Shown here piece after piece: positions 7,729 through 14,794 of a DNA stretch of 21,134 nucleotides. Source of the stretch: Clostridia bacterium (GTDB lineage: Bacteria > Bacillota > Clostridia > Oscillospirales > CAG-272); the NCBI GenBank assembly GCA_900753295.1, contig CAADYQ010000165.1, forward strand, positions 1 through 21,134. Reading direction: 5' to 3'. A program made the translations under genes and the position numbers. The first letter of the stretch is position 1; the number at the start of each line of letters is the position of its first letter. Below the pieces are notes generated by a model. It had not been told where the DNA came from. It searched no databases and worked only from the letters and a program-made list of their open reading frames with translations.

Positions 7729-9138
7729 TTATGATACATCCATGATAACAAGGCGATAGGTTTTTCCTTGTTCTATAACATTGTAGGCGGTGCAATCTGC
7801 ATCTTTGAATTTTTCACCGACCTTAATAGATGTAGTATAACAAGTTCCGTCGGCAACGACATACCCATCCTCATCATAGAGCTTCCAACCGATGTAACAT
7901 GATTGGCTATAATTGTTTCCCTTTGCATCATATGTCTTTTCACCGGTGAAATAAAAGCTCACATCATCGTCACTTACTTTGTATGTAATTTTTGTAACTT
8001 TGCACGATGAACCCCAGTAATAGCCTGTGCGTGATATTGTCTGCGGGACATTGGGTAATTCAATGGTTACTGTCCACGGAATTTCTTCAAGTTCTTTACT
8101 GTATGTATCAAAACTAACATAGTCATTGTAAACGGTGTAATACAAAGTGCCTGTGTTGGTAACTGCATTTGTTATTTCATCGTAATCGATGACAACTTCG
8201 TCTTGAGAGGATTTCTTTACAAGAGTTTTTGAATACAAAGTGTTTCCGACATTATCCACTATCTTTATATCAACATAAACCGGAACTTGTACATAATATG
8301 AGTTATCGTCTTTCAAATTTATGCATATGTGAACTTCGGAACTATATTCGTAAACCGAATGTCCCATTTTTTTGATTTTTTTAGATTTTTCAATCTCGGC
8401 GCTTGTCATATTCAAGGTCACAAGTCCACATCTTGAGCATTTTCCGTTTTGGTCCAAGCTGTGTCCGAGAGGAGAGAGTGCCTCTTCCTTTGTCGTCTTA
8501 CATACAGTACATGTAAATGTTTTGCTTCCGCCTGCAGTGCATGTGGGAGACTTGGTTATCGTTCCTGCGTCATATGTGTGCGTTAAGTATTTGGAAATGA
8601 TTTCTGTTTTTTTGTCGTTGCATACTGAGCAAATAGCGTATTTTTCGCCTGCTTGAGCGCATGTTGCTTCTTTACTTATAACCCAGTTGCCATACGAATG
8701 TCCCGTAGCAGGGATTTGCTGTGTCTGTTTGTCACCGCAACTAGAGCAAACTCCTTCTTTTGTACCTTTTTCAGTACAGGTAGCAACCTTTGTTACTATC
8801 CATTCACCGTAAGAGTGTCCTTTGGGCAATATTATACTTTTCTGAGTATCACCGCATGAACAACATCTTGACTCCTCGCCTGCTTTAATGCAGGTAACAG
8901 CCTTTGTTACTGTCCATTCTCCGTAAGAGTGTCCTTTGATCGATATTATTCTTGTCTGAGTATCACCGCACGAGCAATATCTTGATTCTTCGCCCGCCTC
9001 GGTGCAGGTGGCAGCCTTGGTTTCTTTCCATTCACCATATTGGTGGGTATGGGAAGCACCTTTGTCGCAAGCACATAATATAAATACACTTGTGCAAAGA
9101 AGCAACAAAAAGCTACTGATTTTGATTTTGCTTTTCAT
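7729..9138 (-). CDS. Lipoprotein with tandem Cys-rich GHSYGEW repeats
   Basis: A 469-aa product. The ATG at 9136-9138 has AGGAG 6 bases upstream. A signal peptide ends in lipobox LCAC (C24). Five full repeats of 38-40 residues (starting at about 32, 70, 108, 147 and 187) and a short sixth (226-242) follow the pattern H-x-Y-G-x-W-x3-K-x-A-T-C-x3-G-x4-C-S-x-C-G-D. Each full unit carries three to four cysteines that could form a small zinc- or disulphide-stabilised module. Residues 243-469 form a beta-rich domain of unknown function (VYVDIKIVDNVGN, WKLYDEDGYVVADG). The gene is markedly AT-rich compared with the flanking operons, hinting at transfer. The terminated structured leader just upstream may control it. 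Similar repeats occur in surface proteins of gut Firmicutes; a cell-surface binding role is inference. Confidence 0.8.
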   Translation of the reverse strand: MKSKIKISSFLLLLCTSVFILCACDKGASHTHQYGEWKETKAATCTEAGEESRYCSCGDTQTRIISIKGHSYGEWTVTKAVTCIKAGEESRCCSCGDTQKSIILPKGHSYGEWIVTKVATCTEKGTKEGVCSSCGDKQTQQIPATGHSYGNWVISKEATCAQAGEKYAICSVCNDKKTEIISKYLTHTYDAGTITKSPTCTAGGSKTFTCTVCKTTKEEALSPLGHSLDQNGKCSRCGLVTLNMTSAEIEKSKKIKKMGHSVYEYSSEVHICINLKDDNSYYVQVPVYVDIKIVDNVGNTLYSKTLVKKSSQDEVVIDYDEITNAVTNTGTLYYTVYNDYVSFDTYSKELEEIPWTVTIELPNVPQTISRTGYYWGSSCKVTKITYKVSDDDVSFYFTGEKTYDAKGNNYSQSCYIGWKLYDEDGYVVADGTCYTTSIKVGEKFKDADCTAYNVIEQGKTYRLVIMDVS

Positions 9139-9169
9139 ATTTTTCTCCTAAAACATATATTTTTCGATG

Positions 9170-9206
9170 AAAAATAAAAAGGTGCGCCAACCAAAGTCAG
9201 CGCACC
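9170..9206 (-). terminator. Intrinsic terminator of the candidate RNA
   Basis: Read on the - strand: GGTGCGC (9206-9200), loop of 12, GCGCACC (9187-9181), then TTTTTATTTTT. Wobble pairs can extend the stem to about 10 bp with a 6-base loop. It lies between the promoter at 9393-9421 and the lipoprotein start at 9138. Confidence 0.75.
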
Positions 9207-9386
9207 GAAAAACGCCGACCCCAATTGTCGCCAAACAAAACCAACTTTTCGGATAAACACCGTGTGCAAGTCAGCGGAGCGGGCATTTTTGCCTGATTTG
9301 ATCTGACTCGCAAAAATAGGGACGACCAAAATGCCCCATATAAAAATAGGGCGCTCATCCTGAAAAGTTATTTGGTTTTGTTGGGC
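9170..9386 (-). ncRNA. Candidate structured RNA or attenuator leader with own promoter and terminator
   Basis: On the - strand a consensus promoter (TTTACA-17-TATAAT) would start RNA near 9386. From that first base the RNA can fold back on itself: 9386-9384 with 9232-9230, 9382-9372 with 9244-9234 (11 bp AACAAAACCAA/TTGGTTTTGTT), 9367-9362 with 9250-9245, and 9360-9350 with 9261-9251 (11 bp including G-U pairs). Inside lies a 9-bp stem (9311-9303 with 9274-9266) and a GGCA-AAAA-TGCC hairpin (9293-9282). The 3' end is a GC-rich terminator (9206-9181) with U tail. The Cys-repeat lipoprotein starts 31 bases further on, so it is either an independent small RNA or a terminating leader. I do not recognise an Rfam family; 6S RNA is one alternative because of the end-to-end pairing. 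An overlapping 89-codon frame starts upstream of the predicted transcript start and is not called. Confidence 0.55.
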
Positions 9387-9392
9387 TTTATT

Positions 9393-9421
9393 ATTATACA
9401 CCATTTTTTGCGGTTTGTAAA
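9393..9421 (-). promoter_or_regulatory. Sigma-A promoter of the candidate RNA/leader
   Basis: On the - strand, TTTACA (9421-9416), a 17-base spacer and TATAAT (9398-9393). It is the only consensus promoter seen upstream of the Cys-repeat lipoprotein, so the lipoprotein may depend on read-through past the terminator at 9181-9206. Confidence 0.8.
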
Positions 9422-9541
9422 TACTCCGAGTGAAATTTAGTCAAATTACCATTCATAAAGTAAAAGGAAACGCCATTGTGTGTGTAGCTATGATTTATCA
9501 ATTTCCCTTGTAAGCGCTGTGTGTGTGTTCGCCAATGCAAA

Positions 9542-9579
9542 AAAATATGGCGTATCTCTTTCGAGATACGCCATATTTT
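9542..9579 (-). terminator. Intrinsic terminator after tRNA-Val
   Basis: A perfect 17-bp stem (9542-9558 with 9563-9579) with a 4-base loop, followed on the - strand by a run of seven T. It lies about 50 bases downstream of the tRNA 3' end. Confidence 0.9.
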
Positions 9580-9626
9580 AGAAAACAGACCTTTAGAGAA
9601 ATACTCTAAATAGTGGGTCTGCGTAG

Positions 9627-9703
9627 TGGTGGAGACAATTGGAATTGAACCAATGACCCCATGCATGTCAAGCATGTACTCTAACCAGCTGAGCTATGCC
9701 TCC
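9627..9703 (-). tRNA. tRNA-Val (GAC anticodon)
   Basis: A 77-base cloverleaf on the - strand. The 7-bp acceptor stem is GGAGGCA with TGTCTCC (one G-U); the D arm is GCTC...GAGT; the anticodon stem CATGC/GCATG encloses loop TTGACAT, giving anticodon GAC (reads GUC, valine); the T arm is ATTGG-TTCAATT-CCAAT; the discriminator is A and the CCA end is encoded. It is a single tRNA transcription unit with its own promoter (9718-9746) and terminator (9542-9579). Confidence 0.95.
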
Positions 9704-9711
9704 GTCCAACG

Positions 9712-9746
9712 TGTGATATTATATCACATTCCGGACGAAAATGCAA
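9712..9746 (-). promoter_or_regulatory. tRNA-Val promoter overlapped by a 17-bp palindrome
   Basis: On the - strand, TTGCAT (9746-9741), 17-base spacer, TATAAT (9723-9718), with a leader of about 7 bases before the tRNA. A perfect palindrome, TGTGATAT-T-ATATCACA (9712-9728), is centred on the -10 box. The half-sites TGTGA/TCACA resemble Crp/Fnr-type sites but with a 7-base rather than the usual 6-base spacer. Confidence 0.75.
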
Positions 9747-9752
9747 GCCCTA

Positions 9753-9787
9753 TACGGATTTTTTTTTTGAAAAAACCGTACTTTTTT
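9753..9787. terminator. Weak A/T-arm terminator after the rhamnosidase gene
   Basis: TACGG (9753-9757) pairs with CCGTA (9776-9780), extended by a T run against an A run. It sits just past the - strand stop at 9789. The T tail (9782-9787) lies on the + strand side, so its efficiency for the - strand gene is uncertain. Confidence 0.45.
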
Positions 9788-9788
9788 C

Positions 9789-12700
9789 TCAGCTTTCCGC
9801 AGGTACCGGCTTTATTTCTGAAAAAACGGGGGATGCGGTGAGTCCTTCCTCGCTAAGACGGTACTCGTAGCACCAGGCATCGCCAGATGTGCGCCATGCC
9901 GAGGGGGAGGCGTACGAAAGGTTCCTGTCGGCGCAGTGGAGGTGTCCGAAGGCATTCGTGCGTGAGATATAGAGCTTTACTTCAACGCGATGAACGCCGG
10001 CGGGAACATTCTTCCAGCGCACCAGATAGGGAGCAAACGCGCCCGTGGTGGGCTTGCCGCCGTCAAGCGAGCATTCGTACACCGCCGCGCGGTATTGCGG
10101 CAGGCGCACCGAAAGGTCGCCGCCCGTTGTTGTTACGTCAATGAAATAGCTCACACAGCCGCTGTAAAAGGGAAGTCCCTGCGTTGTAATGGTCTCAAAG
10201 CCCAGTGTATCCGGCAGGGCTTCTATAACCGCGCGTGCTCCGGCAAGGCGAACGCCGAAGCTGCCCATCAGGTAGCACCATTCTATTGCCGTGCGCTTGC
10301 CGAAGGGAGCCTCAAGCTCCAGCACCGAAATGCCGGCGGGTATCGGCGGGAGAGCGACTGTTTTTATCGAGCGGTCGGTGAAGTAACCGTCGATGACCGA
10401 GGGCACGCGCACGCCGTTCAGCGTGATCGCGGTATCCTCCGCCGCTTCAAGAGCCAGGTGCGCATCCCTTACGGGTATGCGGCTCTCGATCGTAAAGCGG
10501 AGCTTTACCGTATGCTCGGTCGGCTCTGCGGGTATGCACCAGGGCTGATTCGAGCTGCCGCCCCAAGGCGTCCAGCCGAGCTTGCGCCGCAGGAGCGTAT
10601 CTATGCGCAAAAGCTCCTCGGACGGCTCAAATTCGCCGCCGTCAAACGAGAATTCGGCGCGGTCGAGCAGAAGCACATTCGGCTCGGAGAGCGCATACGG
10701 CGCGCATGCGGGGATGCGCGTGGGGACCTCAACGGTCTTTTGCGCGGCGGCAGGGCTCCAAGTCTCCTCTGCCTCACAGGGATCGAGACGGATAAGAAGG
10801 CTGTCATGCAGCCAAAGGTCCGCGGGAATTACTGTCGTGTCGCCGCTGTGCGAGAAGCGGCAGGGCTTTATCTTGCCGCCGAGGGTATCATAAAGCGTTG
10901 CGCGGTATATGCCCTTGACGGTGATCTTTATCTTTTGCTTTCGGGAGATATCCTTGTTGTACGGGAGCTTTCCCTGCGCCACAAAGAGCCACAGTCCGTC
11001 TCCGTCGCGGCGGAGCTGGTGTACGAGAGAACCGGTAAGCTCGCCGTTTGCCTGGCGGATGTCAACGGTGCGGTAGCCTTCAAGCGCACCGAGAAGCGCG
11101 CCGCGCGTAAAGCTGATGTGCTCGGCTTCCGCCCAGAGCTTTGCGGGAATATCCGAGGGACGTGCGTCAAGATATTTCGGCGCGTCGCCCATGAAAATCA
11201 GCTTACCTCCCGCACGGCGGAAAGCGTCAAGACGCTCGCAGGTGGAGGCGCGAACGGTCTCACAGCCCGGAACGATTATGACGTCGTATTTCATATTTCC
11301 GACCTCAAGCGGCGCTCCGCCGCGCTCGCAGAGGGAGGGAAGGAGCGATTCGGAAATATAGTCGAAGTCCACAGAGCCGAAAAGCAGCCACTCGGTCACG
11401 TTTTCAAAGTTGGTGTCAAGCTCCTCGCGCGCAAGAGCGGTCTGTTCGGCGGGACCCCAGTGGATCCAGCAGGACTCCACGGGATGTATAACGCCGACGC
11501 GGATCGCGGGGGTGCCGCGTGTCATGGCGGTGTTCACGCGGGCAAAATGGTCTTCAACATAGCGGTATTTCGGATACCACGGCGACTGATAGTTTATCGA
11601 GGCGGGGTAGTCGCGCTTGGCTTCACCCTCCATCGAGACCCACGAGAGGTGCGGAACGCGCACGGTAACGCCGAGCGCTGCCTGCCAGTCGCCCTGCAGC
11701 TTGTGGCCGCGGAAGTCGAAGTCCCAGTCGGTGACGCCGTAAAGCTCGCTCATAACGCCCTCGCGGCCGTATTGATGAGCGACAGAAGCTGCCTGCTTTG
11801 CGGTAGTATATTCGCGGCGGTCGGCAAGCATATCTATTCCGGGCAGGGCAAACGCTCGCAGTGAGCGCATCACCTCTCCGACGGCTGAGGTCTGTGAGGA
11901 GAGCGATGGCTCGCGCATCATGTGACCGGTAAGGGCAATCCCGTGTGCATCGCACCAGGTGCCTATGGTGTCCGAGAACGCCCGGGCAAAACGCTCGCAG
12001 GCGTGGTCATGATAGTGATATCTTGCTGTGGAAATGCCCTCCGGAAGCTCCCAGATGAGTTCGGGAACGTGATCGAGCACCGAGTCGCCGTATGCGGCGC
12101 GGAAGGTGTCGTCGAAATCGTCTGTCCACGGCAGGGCAACGTCCTCGAGCGACGATGCGAATTTAAGCGTCTGCTTGTGCGTGAACTGCGGTTCATCGGT
12201 GAATATTGCGGGGACCACTGTGCCGAAGCGGTCGCCGATCTCGCGCAGATAAGCCTCGTGCGTTACCTCCACAAAGCGTTCTATGGCTGCTTTGTCCATC
12301 GTGTTGACATATGTATAGCCGTTGTAGCGCGGTGTAACGTGAGGGGATTCGAGATATGCATAAAATACGCGTCCGCCCTCGTCGGCGTTTTCTCCGTCGG
12401 CGAGCCTGCGGTATGAGGCGAGGCGGAGGTTCTCGTCAAGCGTTACCGAATAACGTGCGATGAGCCTGCCGTTACCGCTGCGCAGTGCGGTCGCCTGCTC
12501 GTTGCCTACGCGTATCTTACCGCCGACCTCCTCGTATGAGTACGGCGTAAACAGCAGATAGCGTATGCGGTATTTTTCATCCTTGGTAACAAGACCGCCC
12601 GCAAAGCCCGAGGGCCAGCGGTCCTCGTCGTAAAGCCATGCAAGCATATGGCTTTGCTCGGCTTTGTCAACGCAGGTGTGTATTAAAGACATGAACTCGT

Positions 12701-12908
12701 CGCTGAGGTAGGGTGTCGCCATGCCGGAGCGTACATGCATGTGGTATCCGCCAAAGCCCATCTCGCCGAGTATGCCCGCCTGACGCAGAAGCTCATCGCG
12801 GTCAAGACGGCAGTTCCAAGACCAGAAGGGAGCGCCGCGGTATTCGCAGGTCGGAGCGGCAAAAAGCTCGCTGCTCAGTTTTTCGTTTTTATTTTTCGGA
12901 TAAAGCAT
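9789..12908 (-). CDS. GH106-like putative alpha-L-rhamnosidase
   Basis: A 1039-aa protein. The start ATG at 12906-12908 is preceded by GAGG. No signal peptide or membrane segment, so it is probably cytoplasmic. Features fitting the GH106-like family of large rhamnosidase-type enzymes are an N-terminal FWSWNCRLDRDELLRQ-x-GEMGFGG-x-HMH block (28-59), YDEDRWPSG (93-101), an acidic IFTDEPQ segment with E239, and LTGHMMREPS with E333; such Glu residues are candidate catalytic groups. The C-terminal third has beta-sandwich-like carbohydrate-binding sequence (HLALEAAEDTAITLNGV). It follows rhaA by 17 bases on the same strand, so the operon context supports rhamnoside hydrolysis feeding the isomerase. 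Substrate and linkage are inferred; other family members could act on related deoxy sugars. Confidence 0.75.
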   Translation of the reverse strand: MLYPKNKNEKLSSELFAAPTCEYRGAPFWSWNCRLDRDELLRQAGILGEMGFGGYHMHVRSGMATPYLSDEFMSLIHTCVDKAEQSHMLAWLYDEDRWPSGFAGGLVTKDEKYRIRYLLFTPYSYEEVGGKIRVGNEQATALRSGNGRLIARYSVTLDENLRLASYRRLADGENADEGGRVFYAYLESPHVTPRYNGYTYVNTMDKAAIERFVEVTHEAYLREIGDRFGTVVPAIFTDEPQFTHKQTLKFASSLEDVALPWTDDFDDTFRAAYGDSVLDHVPELIWELPEGISTARYHYHDHACERFARAFSDTIGTWCDAHGIALTGHMMREPSLSSQTSAVGEVMRSLRAFALPGIDMLADRREYTTAKQAASVAHQYGREGVMSELYGVTDWDFDFRGHKLQGDWQAALGVTVRVPHLSWVSMEGEAKRDYPASINYQSPWYPKYRYVEDHFARVNTAMTRGTPAIRVGVIHPVESCWIHWGPAEQTALAREELDTNFENVTEWLLFGSVDFDYISESLLPSLCERGGAPLEVGNMKYDVIIVPGCETVRASTCERLDAFRRAGGKLIFMGDAPKYLDARPSDIPAKLWAEAEHISFTRGALLGALEGYRTVDIRQANGELTGSLVHQLRRDGDGLWLFVAQGKLPYNKDISRKQKIKITVKGIYRATLYDTLGGKIKPCRFSHSGDTTVIPADLWLHDSLLIRLDPCEAEETWSPAAAQKTVEVPTRIPACAPYALSEPNVLLLDRAEFSFDGGEFEPSEELLRIDTLLRRKLGWTPWGGSSNQPWCIPAEPTEHTVKLRFTIESRIPVRDAHLALEAAEDTAITLNGVRVPSVIDGYFTDRSIKTVALPPIPAGISVLELEAPFGKRTAIEWCYLMGSFGVRLAGARAVIEALPDTLGFETITTQGLPFYSGCVSYFIDVTTTGGDLSVRLPQYRAAVYECSLDGGKPTTGAFAPYLVRWKNVPAGVHRVEVKLYISRTNAFGHLHCADRNLSYASPSAWRTSGDAWCYEYRLSEEGLTASPVFSEIKPVPAES

Positions 12909-12925
12909 ATATTGCCTCGCTTTCG

Positions 12926-14182
12926 TCAGACGCGCTGCGACAGCACGTCGCGCTCGTACTGCTTTATTGTGTCAAGCCAGCTTCCGTCCGCGGCAACTCC
13001 CGCGCGGGTGCAGAATTCCTCCCACACAGCGCCGAAGGGCATGGTCTTCAGCTCTTCGTGAGCGGCAAGCAGATCGGTAAAGCGCCCTTCGTTCTGAAGG
13101 CGCGCAAGTTCTTCGTGCGGAGTGAGCATAGCGTAAAGCAGCGCCTTCTGGAGGTTGCGCATTCCTATGACCCATGCCGCAATGCGGTTTATGCTCGCGT
13201 CAAAGTAGTCAAGCGCGAGGTATGTGCGGTCAAGCGCGCCGCAGCGCACGACCTCCTTGGCTATCTCGCGTGTTTCGTCGTCGAAAAGGACCACATGGTC
13301 GCTGTCCCAACGCACACCGCGCGTAACATGAAGCGCTATCTTGTCCGCAAACAGGAGCATGGAGGGTATCTTGTCGCTGACGACCTCGGTGGGGTGATAG
13401 TGCCCGTTGTCCATAAGCGGCACAAGTCCGTTGTGTGCGCTGTATTCAAGGCAGAATTCCGCGGAGCCGACGGTGTAGGATTCAACGCCGATCCCGAATA
13501 CCTTTGATTCAAGCGATACGTCAACAAGCCCGCGGTCATATCCGGCGCCGAGGATGCGGTCGAGTGAATCCGCAAAGCGACGGCGCGGACCCTGGCGGTC
13601 TGCGGGAGTGTCCTTGTATCCGTCGGGAATCCAGATGTTCATGAGGCACTTTTTACCCGTTGCGCGCGCAAAGTATTCGGATATGCGCAGGCAGGCTATG
13701 CCGTGGCGGATCCAGAACTCGCGCACCTCTTTATCGGGATTTGAGAGGGTGAGCCCCGAGGCTGCCATCGGGTGCGAGAAAAATGTGGGGTTGAAGTCGA
13801 TCCCGAGACCGCGCTTGTTTGCAAATTTCACCCATGCCGCAAAGTGCTCGGGGCGAAGGGCGTCGCGGTCCGCGCGTTCGCCGTCGCCGAATACGGCGTA
13901 CGAGGCGTGCACGTTTATGCGATGCTTGCCGGGGATCAGAGAGAGCGCCTTGTCTATATCATGCATAAGCTCGTCGGGCGTGCGTGCCGCACCGGGATAT
14001 TTTCCCGTTGCCTGGATACCGCCGTCAAGCGAAGTCGCGCCTTCAAAGCCGCGCACATCGTCGCCCTGCCAGCAGTGCATCGAGATGGGGGTAGCAATAA
14101 GCGTCGCAAGCGCCGCTTCGGTATCAACGCCGAGCGCGGCGTAGCGCGCACGCGCGGTCGTGTAGATAGTATTTTCATTCAT
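12926..14182 (-). CDS. rhaA: L-rhamnose isomerase
   Basis: A 418-aa cytoplasmic enzyme converting L-rhamnose to L-rhamnulose, the first step of rhamnose catabolism (EC 5.3.1.14). The length equals that of the E. coli enzyme and the sequence matches it along its length from memory: ISMHCWQGDDVRGFEG (33-48), LDGGIQATGKYPG (52-64), the MNIWIPDGYKD block (181-191), VESYTVGS (233-240), HYHPTEVVSDKI (261-272), RWDSDHVVLFDDET (291-304) and INRIAAWVIG. E225, D258, H285 and the D293/D295 pair line up with the metal-binding residues. A consensus promoter lies 38 bases upstream. It is the first gene of an operon with the putative rhamnosidase. Rhamnulokinase and aldolase genes are not in the window. Confidence 0.97.
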   Translation of the reverse strand: MNENTIYTTARARYAALGVDTEAALATLIATPISMHCWQGDDVRGFEGATSLDGGIQATGKYPGAARTPDELMHDIDKALSLIPGKHRINVHASYAVFGDGERADRDALRPEHFAAWVKFANKRGLGIDFNPTFFSHPMAASGLTLSNPDKEVREFWIRHGIACLRISEYFARATGKKCLMNIWIPDGYKDTPADRQGPRRRFADSLDRILGAGYDRGLVDVSLESKVFGIGVESYTVGSAEFCLEYSAHNGLVPLMDNGHYHPTEVVSDKIPSMLLFADKIALHVTRGVRWDSDHVVLFDDETREIAKEVVRCGALDRTYLALDYFDASINRIAAWVIGMRNLQKALLYAMLTPHEELARLQNEGRFTDLLAAHEELKTMPFGAVWEEFCTRAGVAADGSWLDTIKQYERDVLSQRV

Positions 14183-14219
14183 AACCGTATACCAGCCTTT
14201 CAGTCAGTTTGCTGAGTCT

Positions 14220-14248
14220 ATTATACAGCATTTTCGGCTGTCATGCAA
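14220..14248 (-). promoter_or_regulatory. rhaA promoter with operator-like inverted repeat in the spacer
   Basis: On the - strand, TTGCAT (14248-14243), 17-base spacer, TATAAT (14225-14220). The inverted repeat ACAGC-N7-GCTGT (14225-14241) fills the spacer, a position where a repressor would block RNA polymerase. The promoter call is strong; the operator is only a suggestion. Confidence 0.8.
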
Positions 14249-14315
14249 TAAAAAATTCTCTTTTTTTCGTATTATACTCATCCGATAGGTCAAAAATCCT
14301 TGCTGAGGTGATGTT

Positions 14316-14729
14316 ATGAAATACATGAGAGTGCGCCGCCGAGCGGCTATCGCCGCTCTTGTTCTTTTTGCGGGCGGCACGGTCTATTGCGCCATTGAGG
14401 TCATGTGGCGGGGATATACGCATATATCGATGGCGGTATGCGGCGGGATATGCTTTTATATTATGTATCTTTCCGAGGCGGCGCCGCGCTTTCGCGCGCT
14501 GCCGCTGCCGCTGCGCGCACTTGCGGGAGCAGGGATAGTCACCGCTGCCGAATTTGCAGCCGGGTATATAGTCAACATCCGTCTCGGACTCGGCGTATGG
14601 GATTACAGCGGGCTGCCGCTGTCGCTCATGGGGCAGGTGTGCCTGCCATACTCGGCGCTGTGGCTTTTGCTGTGCCTTGCGGCGTTCCCGCTTTGCGACC
14701 TTATGCGCGTATATATATTCGGAGGGTAA
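14316..14729 (+). CDS. Small CmpB-like (PF06541-type) membrane protein
   Basis: A 137-aa protein with four hydrophobic segments. The ATG at 14316 has GAGGTGAT a few bases upstream. The pattern in the second half (AEFAAGYIVNIRLGLGVWDYSGLPLS...QVCLPYSALW) matches my memory of the putative type IV ABC-transporter membrane family represented by CmpB, common in Clostridia; no ATPase is nearby, so transport is not supported. It is divergent from rhaA and 65 bases upstream of the SpoVB-like flippase on the same strand, probably co-transcribed with it. A promoter was not clearly identified in the shared 133-bp region. Confidence 0.7.
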   Translation: MKYMRVRRRAAIAALVLFAGGTVYCAIEVMWRGYTHISMAVCGGICFYIMYLSEAAPRFRALPLPLRALAGAGIVTAAEFAAGYIVNIRLGLGVWDYSGLPLSLMGQVCLPYSALWLLLCLAAFPLCDLMRVYIFGG

Positions 14730-14794
14730 AGCTCATTTTCGCACCCGCCGCGGCATAGAATTATTCCGGAATCTTTTTTTACGAGGACTCGGAT

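Noticed and set aside
8480..9050. Regular spaced repeats that might be a CRISPR array
   Set aside because: The period is about 114-120 bp, the units are translated in frame as protein modules, and there are no variable spacers between identical repeats.
9135..9404. An 89-codon frame on the - strand over the candidate RNA
   Set aside because: Its ATG lies upstream of the predicted transcript start, within the promoter, it has no ribosome binding site, and it overlaps the start codon of the lipoprotein. RNA pairing explains the sequence better.
9626..9841. A small + strand frame beginning METIGIEPMTPC-like
   Set aside because: This is the well-known spurious product of reading the antisense strand of a tRNA.
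9990..11864. A 624-codon open frame on the + strand opposite the rhamnosidase gene
   Set aside because: It is antisense to a well-supported GH106-like gene, is rich in Arg/Ala/Gly with no recognisable domain, and reflects codon bias of the GC-rich gene beneath it.
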